From CAYVBE01 sp964448935 (lineage in GTDB: Bacteria; Planctomycetota; Brocadiia; SM23-32): a stretch of DNA of 12,925 nt. Shown here piece after piece: positions 1 through 7,272 of the stretch (positions within the stretch are counted from its first letter, which is position 1; each line of letters opens with the position of its first letter). Made by a program: the position numbers and the translations under genes. Under the pieces are notes generated by a model that saw only the letters and a list, made by a program, of their open reading frames with translations, made no database searches and had not been told where the DNA came from. Location of the stretch: assembly GCA_964448935.1 (NCBI GenBank), contig CAYVBE010000119.1, positions 1-12,925 on the forward strand, written 5' to 3'.

Positions 1-1
1 G

Positions 2-886
2 GTTCTGGGCGACGCGGAGGCCGAGATACTGGAGCGCCGCCGCATGACCGTGGACCGGGACCGCGGCGCCGAGGGCATCCGAGAGCAGGTGGAAGAGGTG
101 GTCGGGGAGTTTCTGGACGCCGAGGGCGACTGCAGCGCGGCCGGCATCGGTTTCGGCGGACCGGTGAACGTCGAGCAGGGCACCGTGGCTACCTCCAACC
201 AGGTCGAGGGCTGGGCCGACTACCCCATCGTCTCCTGGCTGGAGGAACTGACCGGCCTGCCCGTGGCGCTGGAGAACGACGCGAATACGGGCGCCCTGGC
301 CGAGGCCGTCAAGGGCGCCGGGCGCGAATACCGCCACGTCTGCTTCCTCACCCTGGGCAGCGGCTGCGGAGGCGGCATGGTGGCCGATGGAACCATCTAC
401 CACGGCGCGCCGCCCGGCGAGTCCGAAGTCGGCCTGCAGGCGCTCAGCAAAAAAGGCGATACCGTCGAGTCGCAATGCTGCGGCTGGGCCGTGGACCGCA
501 AGATACGCGAATACATCGCCGACCATCCCGACAGCGCGCTGGCGGAACTGGTGGGAGAGGAGGAAGGCGGCGAGGCGCGGTTCCTGGCGGCCGCCGTCGC
601 GGAGGGGGATGTGGGCGCGTGCGCCATACTGGAGGAGACCGCTGAGGACCTGGCGTTCGGCCTCTCGCATGTGACGCATCTGCTGCACCCGGAGATCATC
701 TGCCTGGGCGGCGGGCTGAGCCTGATGGGCGAGCCCCTGCGGTCGGCCGTGGCAACAGAATTGCCGCGGTTCGTGCATCCCGCCTACCGGCCCCCGCCGC
801 GCATCGCCATCGCGGAACTCGGGGAGGACGTTATCGCCGTCGGCGCTCTGCTGCTGGCCATAAGGAAGGCTTCGGAAACGGATTAA
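2..886 (+). CDS. ROK-family sugar kinase, 5' end outside the window
   Basis: Likely a cytosolic ATP-dependent sugar kinase of the ROK (repressor, ORF, kinase) family, phosphorylating a hexose or amino sugar. The frame is open from base 2, so the ATG at 44 is internal and the N-terminal DxGxT phosphate loop lies outside the window. Visible family blocks are the GFGGPVN segment near 150-170, the catalytic-base block ENDAN (Asp codon 278-280), the glycine-rich LGSGCGGG, and the C-terminal LGGGLS. There is no HTH visible, which favours kinase over repressor. Odd point: the usual zinc motif (GH followed by CxCGxxGC) is altered. The position after EVG is Leu rather than the expected His, and only CCG (476-484) remains. 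First gene seen in the operon, 27 bases before the SIS gene. Substrate unknown. Confidence 0.85.
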   Translation, partial: VLGDAEAEILERRRMTVDRDRGAEGIREQVEEVVGEFLDAEGDCSAAGIGFGGPVNVEQGTVATSNQVEGWADYPIVSWLEELTGLPVALENDANTGALAEAVKGAGREYRHVCFLTLGSGCGGGMVADGTIYHGAPPGESEVGLQALSKKGDTVESQCCGWAVDRKIREYIADHPDSALAELVGEEEGGEARFLAAAVAEGDVGACAILEETAEDLAFGLSHVTHLLHPEIICLGGGLSLMGEPLRSAVATELPRFVHPAYRPPPRIAIAELGEDVIAVGALLLAIRKASETD

Positions 887-913
887 CTTGAGACTAACAG
901 GAGCACAGGAAGC

Positions 914-1489
914 GTGAAAGAATGGATTGAAGGCTATCTGGGACGGTTGAAGGACGTCATTGGCGCCATCCCCGCCGCGCAGGTGGCGGAGGTCATCGAG
1001 GACCTGAAGGGGGCACTGCGGGAGGGGCGGCGCGTCTTCGCTTTCGGCAACGGCGGCAGCGGCACCACCTCCTCACACCTGGTGATGGACCTGGGCAAGG
1101 GCGCCTCCGACATCGTGGGGGAACGCTTCAAGATAATCTCCCTCAACGAAGCCGTCGGCTGGATGACGGCCCTCGCGAACGATTACAGCTACGAGGACGT
1201 GTTCGTGCGGCAGCTCCAGAACTACGCCGAGCCGGGTGACGTGGTGCTGGCCCTCAGCGTGAGCGGCAGCTCGGAGAATGTGGTGCGTGCCGTGCGGTGG
1301 GCGAACGAGAATGGCCTGTACACCGTGGCCCTCGTGGGCGGAGCTCGGGGACCTCTGGCGGATCTGGCGGACAAGACCATCGTGATCGAATCCGAGCACT
1401 GCGGCCTGGTCGAGGACGGCCACATGATCGTCGTCCATCTGCTCTGCTACGCGTTCATGGACAACCCGGACATCCTGGAGGAGGGCTGA
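914..1489 (+). CDS. SIS-domain phosphosugar isomerase (GmhA-like)
   Basis: A 191-residue single SIS-domain protein, the length of sedoheptulose-7-phosphate isomerase GmhA and its relatives, which act on phosphorylated sugars in the cytosol. Residues 45-55 form the phosphate-binding loop (GNGGSG...SSH). The block ANDYSYEDVF matches the GmhA 'GNDYGYEEVF' region, and residues 115-121 (SVSGSSE) form the second phosphate-binding serine cluster. The catalytic Glu/His region near the C-terminus reads LVEDGHMIVVH, where GmhA has RIQExH, so the reaction may differ from heptose synthesis. GTG start chosen because AGGAG and CAGGA precede it; the stop lies 4 bases before the GH1 start, implying tight coupling. 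Within this operon it probably isomerises the product of the upstream kinase. Specific substrate not determinable. Confidence 0.85.
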   Translation: MKEWIEGYLGRLKDVIGAIPAAQVAEVIEDLKGALREGRRVFAFGNGGSGTTSSHLVMDLGKGASDIVGERFKIISLNEAVGWMTALANDYSYEDVFVRQLQNYAEPGDVVLALSVSGSSENVVRAVRWANENGLYTVALVGGARGPLADLADKTIVIESEHCGLVEDGHMIVVHLLCYAFMDNPDILEEG

Positions 1490-1493
1490 CGCG

Positions 1494-2891
1494 ATGCCAT
1501 TTCCCGATGACTTCACCTGGGGCGTTTCGGCCGCCTCCTACCAGATCGAGGGAGGGGCCTACGAGGGCGGCAAGGGGCTGTCCGTGTGGGATGTCTTCTC
1601 CCATCAGCCCGGCGCCGTCTGGCAGGGGCACACGGGCGATGTGGCGTGCGACCACTACCACCGCTGGAAGGAGGACGTGGCCCTGATGAAGCGGTTCGGC
1701 GTCGGCGCCTACCGCTTCTCGATTTCCTGGCCGAGAGTTTTGCCGGAGGGCACCGGCGAGGTCAACGAGCGGGGCATCGGCTTCTATGACCGTCTGGTGG
1801 ACGCGCTGCTGGAGGCCGGCATCGAGCCGTGGATCGTGCTCTTTCACTGGGACTACCCCTACGCGCTGTTCAAACGCGGCGGCTGGCTGAATCCGGACAG
1901 CCCGGATTGGTTCGCCGACTACGCGCGGGTCGTCGTGGAGCGGCTCTCCGACCGCGTCAAGAACTGGTTCACCATCCTGGAGCCGGCCTGCTTCATCGGG
2001 CTGGGCCACCACACCGGCGAGCACGCGCCGGGGCTGAAGCTGGGCTTCGGCCAGGTGCTGGAGGCCGGGCACAACGCGCTGCTGGCCCACGGCAAGGCCG
2101 TGCGCGTGCTGCGGCAGTGCGCCCGGCAGGACGTCAGCGTGGGGCTGGTGCCGGCGGGTTCCCGATACTGTCCCGTCACCGACGAGGAAGAGGATGTCGA
2201 GGCGGCCAGGGAACTGACCTTCCGGGCGGCGGAGGGCAGCGTCTTCTCCTACACCTGGTGGCTGGACCCGGTGTACTTCGGCCATTACCCGGAGGACGGG
2301 CTAAAGATGTACGGCAGCGATGCGCCGGACGTGAAGGAGGGCGACATGGAGCTGATCTCCCAGCCGATAGATGTCTGCGCGATGAACTGCTACACGTCCC
2401 GACTCGCGCGTGCCGGCGAGGCCGGCCGGCCGGAGACCATCCCCCATCCGCCCGGCTATCCTATGACCACCCAGAGCGACTGGGCCATCCTGCCCCGCGG
2501 CATCTACTACGCCGCTCGCTTCCTCTACGAACGCTACGGTCATCCGATCGTGGTGACCGAGAACGGCCACCAGAACCCCGACTACGTGATGAGCGACGGC
2601 CGCGTACACGATCCGCAGAGGGTGGACTTCATCCGCTCCTACCTGCTGGAACTCGAACGCGCCGTGGACGACGGCGTGCCGGTGAAAGGTTACTTCCACT
2701 GGACCATCATGGACAACTTCGAGTGGGCCTTCGGCTACAAGATCCGCGTCGGCCTGGTCTACACCGATTTCCAGACGCTCGAAAGGACGCCGAAGGACAG
2801 CGCGTTCTACTACAAGAAGGTCATGGAGACCAACGGCGCGTGCCTGCACGACGATCTGGACCTCAGCCCGGCCGGCATTGACTACGACTGA
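1494..2891 (+). CDS. Glycoside hydrolase family 1 beta-glycosidase
   Basis: Retaining beta-glycosidase (GH1 TIM barrel), 465 residues, normal for the family, with no signal peptide, so probably cytosolic cleavage of imported oligosaccharides or glycosides. The N-terminus has the FxWGVSAASYQIEG signature (Gln17), then FHWDYP (His118). The nucleophile is Glu356 in VVTENG, and the C-terminal NFEWAFGYKIRVGLVYTDF signature is intact. The acid/base Glu163 is present, but the near-invariant Asn before it is replaced by Leu (TILEP instead of TxNEP). That Asn normally contacts the sugar 2-hydroxyl, so specificity may be unusual (for example 2-deoxy or 2-substituted sugars) or activity weak. ATG four bases after the SIS stop, within the same operon; the upstream GAGGAGGGC acts as ribosome site. 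Confidence 0.93.
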   Translation: MPFPDDFTWGVSAASYQIEGGAYEGGKGLSVWDVFSHQPGAVWQGHTGDVACDHYHRWKEDVALMKRFGVGAYRFSISWPRVLPEGTGEVNERGIGFYDRLVDALLEAGIEPWIVLFHWDYPYALFKRGGWLNPDSPDWFADYARVVVERLSDRVKNWFTILEPACFIGLGHHTGEHAPGLKLGFGQVLEAGHNALLAHGKAVRVLRQCARQDVSVGLVPAGSRYCPVTDEEEDVEAARELTFRAAEGSVFSYTWWLDPVYFGHYPEDGLKMYGSDAPDVKEGDMELISQPIDVCAMNCYTSRLARAGEAGRPETIPHPPGYPMTTQSDWAILPRGIYYAARFLYERYGHPIVVTENGHQNPDYVMSDGRVHDPQRVDFIRSYLLELERAVDDGVPVKGYFHWTIMDNFEWAFGYKIRVGLVYTDFQTLERTPKDSAFYYKKVMETNGACLHDDLDLSPAGIDYD

Positions 2892-2910
2892 CCTCAACGG
2901 GAGGAGAAAG

Positions 2911-3627
2911 ATGAACAAGGTGCTGGAAATCATGAACATGATAGACCACTCGCTGCTCCACCCCGGCCTGACGGACGAGGGCCTGCGGGAGGGCTGCGAG
3001 TTGGCCGACCGCTGCCACTGCGCCACGGTTTGTGTGAAGCCCTATGCCGTGCCCCTGGCGGCTGAGTGCCTGGCGGATTCCGAAGTCCGCGTGGGCACCG
3101 TGGCCGGCTTCCCTCACGGCAACAGCCCCACCCAGATCAAGATCGCCGAGACCCTGAACGTGATCGAAACCGGGGCGCAGGAAGTGGACATGGTGGTCAA
3201 CATCGGCAAGGTCCTGGGCGAGGACTGGCAATACGTCGAAGACGAGGTGGCCGCCCTGCGCGACGTGACCGGCGAGCGCGACGTGGTGCTGAAAGTCATC
3301 TTCGCGAACGACCTGCTGCCGGACGACAGCTACAAGATCAGGCTCTGCGAGATATGCAGCAAGGTGAAGGCAGACTTCGTCAAGACCTCCACCGGCTACA
3401 ACTTCGTCAAGGGCGAGGACGGCAAATACTCCTACGAGGGCGCCACGGACCACGACCTGCGCCTCATGCGCGAGCACTCCGACCCCGAAGTGCAGGTGAA
3501 GGCCGCCGGCGGCGTGGGCTACCTGGAGGCCATCCTGCGCGTGCGCGAGATCGGCGTCACGCGCATCGGCACCGGCCACACTGAGGAGATACTCGAGGAC
3601 GCGAAGGCGATGTTCGGCGGCGAATAG
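2911..3627 (+). CDS. deoC: DeoC-type class I aldolase (deoxyribose-phosphate aldolase family)
   Basis: Class I (Schiff-base) aldolase, 238 residues, the normal DeoC length. DeoC cleaves 2-deoxyribose-5-phosphate to glyceraldehyde-3-phosphate and acetaldehyde. All core residues are visible: Asp93 in EVDMVVNIGK, Lys128 in LKVIF, the Schiff-base Lys158 in ADFVKTSTGY, and phosphate-binding glycines in AAGGVGY and RIGTG. The start at 2911 is set by GGGAGGAGAAAG directly upstream; an upstream in-frame ATG lies inside the GH1 gene and lacks a site. It sits between a glycosidase and a uronate-lyase-like gene rather than with nucleoside-phosphorylase genes, so it may act on another deoxy-sugar phosphate made by this pathway; that is inference. 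Family assignment is secure, physiological substrate is not. Confidence 0.93.
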   Translation: MNKVLEIMNMIDHSLLHPGLTDEGLREGCELADRCHCATVCVKPYAVPLAAECLADSEVRVGTVAGFPHGNSPTQIKIAETLNVIETGAQEVDMVVNIGKVLGEDWQYVEDEVAALRDVTGERDVVLKVIFANDLLPDDSYKIRLCEICSKVKADFVKTSTGYNFVKGEDGKYSYEGATDHDLRLMREHSDPEVQVKAAGGVGYLEAILRVREIGVTRIGTGHTEEILEDAKAMFGGE

Positions 3628-3662
3628 CGCGCCCCCCGTTGCTTTGATTCCGGGAGAGGCAC

Positions 3663-4793
3663 ATGGCGGCAGGAGACATGTACGGCCCCGAATGGCAGGA
3701 ATACGAGGATCCGGTCAGCGAAGCGCACGTCCGGCAACTGACCGACTACAAAGGGCACAGCAACCACCCGTATTTCACGAGTTCGGGCTGGTGGGACGGC
3801 GGGCGGCGGCTGGTCTTCATGTCCGACCGCGAGAACCGCACCAACTGGTTCAGCGTGGACCTGGAGGGCGGCGGGATAGTCCAGCTCACCGACCTGAAGT
3901 CCGGCCCTCCCGGCCTGAACAGCAGCCTCAACCCCGCGCGGGACGAGCTGTACTTCTGGTGCAATCGGCAGCTCATGGCGCTGGACCTGGCCGGGCGGAA
4001 CCTGAGGCTGCTCTATGAACCGCCCGAGGGTTTCCGGACGGGCAACGTGAGCAGTGTCGCCGACGGAGCATCGCTCGTGACCGTCCTGATCGAAGACCTG
4101 TCCGACCGGCTGCGGCTGGACCTGGGCCACGGCTACGTGGGGTTCGAAGAACACTTCCGGGCCGACCCGCTCTGCCGCATCCTGCGCGTCTGTACGGAGA
4201 CCGGCGACCCCGGGCTTGTGCGCGAGGAGCAGTGCTGGATCGGCCATGTCAACGCCTCCCCCACGCGGGCGGACCTCATCACGTTTTGCCACGAGGGGCC
4301 ATGGAACCTGGTGGACAACCGAATCTGGGGGATGGACATCGCAAGCGGTGAAGCCTGGGAAATCCGCCCCCGCCAGGGCGACGAGAGCGTGGGGCACGAG
4401 TACTGGTTCGCCGACGGCGAGACCATCGGCTACCACGGGCGCCATCCGGACGGCCCAAACCTGTTCGGACACATCGGCGCGGATGGCGCGGAACAGATGG
4501 AGGCTACCACGGCCGCCGAAACCGGGCACATGCACTCCCGGAACGGGGACCTCGTGGTGGGAGACGGCGGCGCGGAGCTGCGCCTCTGGCGCCGCAGCGG
4601 CGACGGTTACGAGGGCCCTCGCGTGCTCTGCGAACACCGCTGCAGCAAGCACATGCAGCGGCTGCACGTCCACCCCCGCTTCAGCCCGGACGGCCGGCAG
4701 GTGCTGTTCACCAGCGACCGGTCCGGCTACGGCAACCTGTATCTTGCAGACATCCCCGATTTCGAGGACCTGCCGCCCCTTGAACGCGAGTGA
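3663..4793 (+). CDS. Oligogalacturonate-lyase-family beta-propeller enzyme
   Basis: Resembles oligogalacturonate lyase (polysaccharide lyase family 22, seven-bladed propeller), which splits unsaturated digalacturonate to 5-keto-4-deoxyuronate using Mn2+. The N-terminus VRQLTDYKGHSNHPYFTSSGWW and the repeated (V/L)xFxSDRxxxxN blades are typical. The metal-ligand motif QxxHxH is present as Gln332, His335 and His337, followed by PRFSPDGRQVLFTSDRSGYGNLY; further His residues occur in SVGHEYW and GHMHS. Length 376 fits the family (about 380). No signal peptide is visible, so cytosolic. ATG at 3663 follows GGGAGAGG. Next to aldolase and enolase-superfamily genes it suggests breakdown of pectin-like or other uronate oligosaccharides; members outside enterobacteria may have different substrates. 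Confidence 0.85.
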   Translation: MAAGDMYGPEWQEYEDPVSEAHVRQLTDYKGHSNHPYFTSSGWWDGGRRLVFMSDRENRTNWFSVDLEGGGIVQLTDLKSGPPGLNSSLNPARDELYFWCNRQLMALDLAGRNLRLLYEPPEGFRTGNVSSVADGASLVTVLIEDLSDRLRLDLGHGYVGFEEHFRADPLCRILRVCTETGDPGLVREEQCWIGHVNASPTRADLITFCHEGPWNLVDNRIWGMDIASGEAWEIRPRQGDESVGHEYWFADGETIGYHGRHPDGPNLFGHIGADGAEQMEATTAAETGHMHSRNGDLVVGDGGAELRLWRRSGDGYEGPRVLCEHRCSKHMQRLHVHPRFSPDGRQVLFTSDRSGYGNLYLADIPDFEDLPPLERE

Positions 4794-4815
4794 AGTTTCG
4801 CGCGGGAGGAGAAAG

Positions 4816-5970
4816 ATGGAAACGTCGTTGCAGGGCCGAATCGCCGATATCGGTGCAGTTGTGGACGTGGTGGAACTCTACCTGATCAACGTCCAGGCGC
4901 AACGCAACTTCAGCTTCGGCTCCTGGCGTAACCGCCAGCACGGGGTGCTGCGGCTGGAAGCCGGGGGTCGGTCTGCCTGGTCGGAGATGCTGGGGGCGTC
5001 CAACCGGCCGGACCTGGACCCTGCCGACTGGGGCGGCTGCTATGCCGAACTGAGGGGCATGTCGGCGCCGGCGGCCGTGGATTACGTGACCGGTGGCCCG
5101 GAGGGTTGGGGCCGCGCGCACTGCGAGTGCGCCGAGATGGCCCTGCTGGACCTGGCCGGCCGCCTGCTCGACACCCCTGCGGTCACGCTCCTGGGCCTCA
5201 CGGGACGGGACCCGGTGCCCGGCCTGTTCTGCGTTCTGGAATCCGATCCGGCAGCCGCCGCCGACAAGGCCCGCCTGTCCATCGAACAGAACCTGACGAC
5301 GCACATCAAGGTAAAGATATTCGGGGACAACCCGCTGGATACCCGGGTCGTCGGCGCCGTGCGGGAGGCCATGGGGCCGGAGGCATACGTCACGGCGGAC
5401 GCCAACGGCGGCTATTCTTGCGAGACGGAACAAGACCTGGAACCCCTTGCGGCGAACCTGTTGAGACTGCACGAGAACGGCCTGAGCGCATGCGAGGATC
5501 CCGCGCGCATGCCCAACGAGCACTGGGTGCGGCTGCAGGAGATGGTCGGCAATCTGGACCTCATTCCCGACTATCCCACCCGCCCGGCGCGCGAAGCCAT
5601 ATCCACGCTGCTGCCCGGCATGGGCCGAGTGTATAACCTGCATCCCGACTGCATGGGGACTATCGCCGGCGTCGTCCCGCTCGCCCGTCGAATCCACAGT
5701 TTCGGCGCGCAGGTCATGATTGGGGACAACAGCCTGATCGGACCGGCCTGCACGGCATGGCAACAGATCGCCATCGGCCTGGGGGCCGCGTGGGTGGAGG
5801 CGCTGGAGAAACCGCAGGAGAGCGACGATTTCCTGCAGTGCGTCACTGCCCGTACCACGCAGCAGATGCCCGACGGGCGCTTCGGCTTGAGAGAGCTGCG
5901 GCCCGGATTCGGTCTTGAGGTGGACGCCGAGGAGCTCCGTCGCCGCTGCGCCGCCCACCGCATTCTGTGA
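4816..5970 (+). CDS. Enolase-superfamily enzyme (mandelate racemase / muconate lactonizing type)
   Basis: A 384-residue enolase-superfamily protein: N-terminal alpha+beta cap, then a modified TIM barrel with Mg2+-assisted alpha-proton abstraction. Visible residues are the KxK motif Lys165-x-Lys167 (HIKVKIF), metal ligands Asp195 (TADANGGY) and Glu227 (ACEDP), and a probable third ligand Asp252 (LIPDYPT). After that the barrel diverges: where a Lys or His-Asp catalytic partner is expected, it has His276-Pro-Asp278 and later IGDNS (Asp304). It cannot be placed in a known dehydratase, epimerase or cycloisomerase group from sequence alone. Sugar-acid dehydration or epimerisation suits the operon. 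The start is fixed by GGGAGGAGAAAG, the same ribosome-site block that precedes the aldolase. Last gene of the operon; 93 bases follow before the next start. Confidence 0.85.
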   Translation: METSLQGRIADIGAVVDVVELYLINVQAQRNFSFGSWRNRQHGVLRLEAGGRSAWSEMLGASNRPDLDPADWGGCYAELRGMSAPAAVDYVTGGPEGWGRAHCECAEMALLDLAGRLLDTPAVTLLGLTGRDPVPGLFCVLESDPAAAADKARLSIEQNLTTHIKVKIFGDNPLDTRVVGAVREAMGPEAYVTADANGGYSCETEQDLEPLAANLLRLHENGLSACEDPARMPNEHWVRLQEMVGNLDLIPDYPTRPAREAISTLLPGMGRVYNLHPDCMGTIAGVVPLARRIHSFGAQVMIGDNSLIGPACTAWQQIAIGLGAAWVEALEKPQESDDFLQCVTARTTQQMPDGRFGLRELRPGFGLEVDAEELRRRCAAHRIL

Positions 5971-5999
5971 GCCCCCGGCACCGCCCGGCGGGTCACGGT

Positions 6000-6028
6000 T
6001 TGCACGGCCCCGCGTCAGAGCGTACAAT
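6000..6028 (+). promoter_or_regulatory. Sigma70-like promoter for the LOG gene
   Basis: TTGCAC at 6000-6005 and TACAAT at 6023-6028 are separated by exactly 17 bases, close to the sigma70 consensus. Transcription would start near 6035, about 28 bases before the ATG at 6064, leaving a short leader that contains the GGGAG ribosome site. It lies in the only sizeable gap between the sugar operon and the LOG gene, suggesting separate expression. Confidence 0.6.
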
Positions 6029-6063
6029 CCCCGTGGTTACGAACGGTCAGAGGGAGCGAATGA

Positions 6064-6831
6064 ATGCGCGAAGAAGAAGACAGGGGCAATGGTAAGGAAC
6101 AGGACTGGCAAGAGGGGAGCGTGCGGGACGATTTCGAGTTGCTCGACGCCTCGAAGCAGGACAAGGAGTTCACCGAGACGGATACCTGGCGCGTGTTCCG
6201 CATCATGAGCGAGTTCGTGGACGGCTTCGAGCAGCTCTCGCGCCTGGGACCGGCGGTCTCCATCTTCGGCAGTGCCCGCACCACCCCGGCGGACCCCTAC
6301 TACGAACACGCCCGGCATACGGCCGGCCTGCTGGCCGACAGGGATATCGCCGTTATAACCGGCGCCGGGGGCGGCATCATGGAGGCCGCCAACCGCGGGG
6401 CCAGGGAAAAAGGCGGCCGCTCAATCGGCCTGAACATAGACCTCCCGCACGAGCAGGTGCCCAATCCCTATCAGGACCAGACGCTGCAGTTCCATTACTT
6501 CTTCGTCCGCAAGGTCATGTTCCTCAAATACTCCGTCGGGTTCATCCTCTTTCCCGGCGGGCTGGGGACCATGGATGAGTTGTTCGAGGCGCTGACCCTG
6601 GTGCAGACCGGACGCAGCCGCCACTTCGGCGTCGTGCTGTTCGGCAGGGAATACTGGGAGCCCCTGACCGGCTGGCTACGGGACCCCATGCTCGAGCGCG
6701 GTTACATCTCGCCGGGGGACCTGGACTTGTTCGAGCTGACCGACGACCCGGAGCGTGCGGTGGAACTCGTCATCGAGCAGCTCCACGCCGTGGCGGAAAT
6801 CGAGGCCCGGCGCGGCAAAGGGAACCGGTAA
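6064..6831 (+). CDS. LOG-family protein (TIGR00730-type nucleotide 5'-monophosphate phosphoribohydrolase)
   Basis: Rossmann-fold LOG family: members hydrolyse the N-glycosidic bond of nucleoside 5'-monophosphates (cytokinin riboside monophosphates in LOG, AMP/purine nucleotides in bacterial PpnN-like proteins). The family signature PGGxGTxxE is present as residues 164-172 (PGGLGTMDE), with the phosphate loop GAGGGIME at 100-107 and the conserved FFVRKVMF stretch between them. Length 255 is longer than plant-like LOGs (about 190-215) because of a charged N-terminal extension of about 50 residues. ATG at 6064 is chosen by GGGAG at 6052-6056. It is a soluble, stand-alone gene with its own promoter and lies immediately beside the tRNA remnant. 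Probable housekeeping role in nucleotide salvage; exact substrate not shown. Confidence 0.88.
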   Translation: MREEEDRGNGKEQDWQEGSVRDDFELLDASKQDKEFTETDTWRVFRIMSEFVDGFEQLSRLGPAVSIFGSARTTPADPYYEHARHTAGLLADRDIAVITGAGGGIMEAANRGAREKGGRSIGLNIDLPHEQVPNPYQDQTLQFHYFFVRKVMFLKYSVGFILFPGGLGTMDELFEALTLVQTGRSRHFGVVLFGREYWEPLTGWLRDPMLERGYISPGDLDLFELTDDPERAVELVIEQLHAVAEIEARRGKGNR

Positions 6832-6868
6832 GGCCATCGGAAGAGGAACGGCAGAGAGCAGAAAGGAG

Positions 6869-6890
6869 ACCGCAGGAGCGCGCCTGCGGT
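6869..6890 (-). terminator. Hairpin terminator downstream of the tRNA (minus strand)
   Basis: Perfect 8-bp inverted repeat ACCGCAGG / CCTGCGGT with a 6-base loop. On the minus strand it starts 14 bases after the tRNA CCA end and is followed by a modest T-rich tract (CTCCTTTCTG), fitting a tRNA terminator. On the plus strand it lies 37 bases after the LOG stop and might also end that transcript, though no T-run follows on that side. Confidence 0.5.
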
Positions 6891-6904
6891 GGAGGAACAA
6901 GCAA

Positions 6905-6949
6905 TGGTGGGCGGACCGGGATTCGAACCCGGAACCTCTTGCTTGTAAG
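6905..6949 (-). other. 3' half of tRNA-Val(UAC): left attachment site of an integrated element
   Basis: Read on the minus strand: anticodon loop CTTACAA (anticodon UAC, valine), 3' side of the anticodon stem GCAAG, variable loop AGGTT, T arm CCGGG-TTCGAAT-CCCGG, acceptor strand TCCGCCC, discriminator A and CCA (rc 6905-6907). The 5' half is absent: the bases to the right do not offer CTTGC for the anticodon stem, a D arm, or GGGCGGA for the acceptor. A 3' half with the element lying on its 5' side is what integration into a tRNA gene leaves at one end. The complete tRNA is expected beyond the right edge of this window. Confidence 0.8.
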
Positions 6950-7079
6950 ACAGACCCGCCAGGAAGCGCTGAGAACACCATAGGAGGCCGCGAGAGGCGA
7001 TTTCGGGGGCCTCGCGCTGTCTCCCCAAAACTTCGATGTTTTCGAGGATGTCGGCTGTTTCGATGCTTTTCCGAATCTT

Positions 7080-7189
7080 GCTATCAGGCGCTATCACAGC
7101 CCCCGCTGGACCGCCGGCCGATTGACAGGCGCTACTGGTGAGCTCTGTCTGCTAAAACGTCTGGCTGTTGCTGCTATCGGATGCTATCA
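7080..7189. repeat. Two paired GCTATC direct repeats, candidate integrase arm sites
   Basis: GCTATCAGGCGCTATCA at 7080-7096 and GCTATCGGATGCTATCA at 7173-7189 agree at 14 of 17 bases. Each holds two GCTATC units starting exactly 10 bases apart, one helical turn, in the same orientation; the two pairs start 93 bases apart. They lie between the tRNA remnant and the excisionase-like gene, where arm-type integrase or Xis sites are normally found. Just before them, TTCGATG followed by a T-rich run occurs twice (7032 and 7059). No convincing gene is seen in 6950-7272. Confidence 0.5.
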
Positions 7190-7272
7190 GCGCCACAACC
7201 GGAAAAGCGGCGGTCGACATCCCAGTTCTGCACGGGGGGTGACGGCCGCCGCAATACGTCTCCGGCCGATGC

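Noticed and set aside
1455..2285. Long antisense open frames under the GH1, lyase and enolase-superfamily genes (for example 1455-2285, 3519-4673, 4708-6027)
   Set aside because: They lie opposite strongly supported genes with intact motifs and have low-complexity, His/Val/Ala-rich translations, typical of antisense frames in GC-rich coding DNA.
6905..7110. tRNA-Val interrupted by a group I intron at the anticodon loop
   Set aside because: No matching 5' half (GGGCGGA acceptor, D arm, CTTGC stem) was found on the minus strand to the right within the window, and an integrase remnant and excisionase-like gene favour an attachment site.
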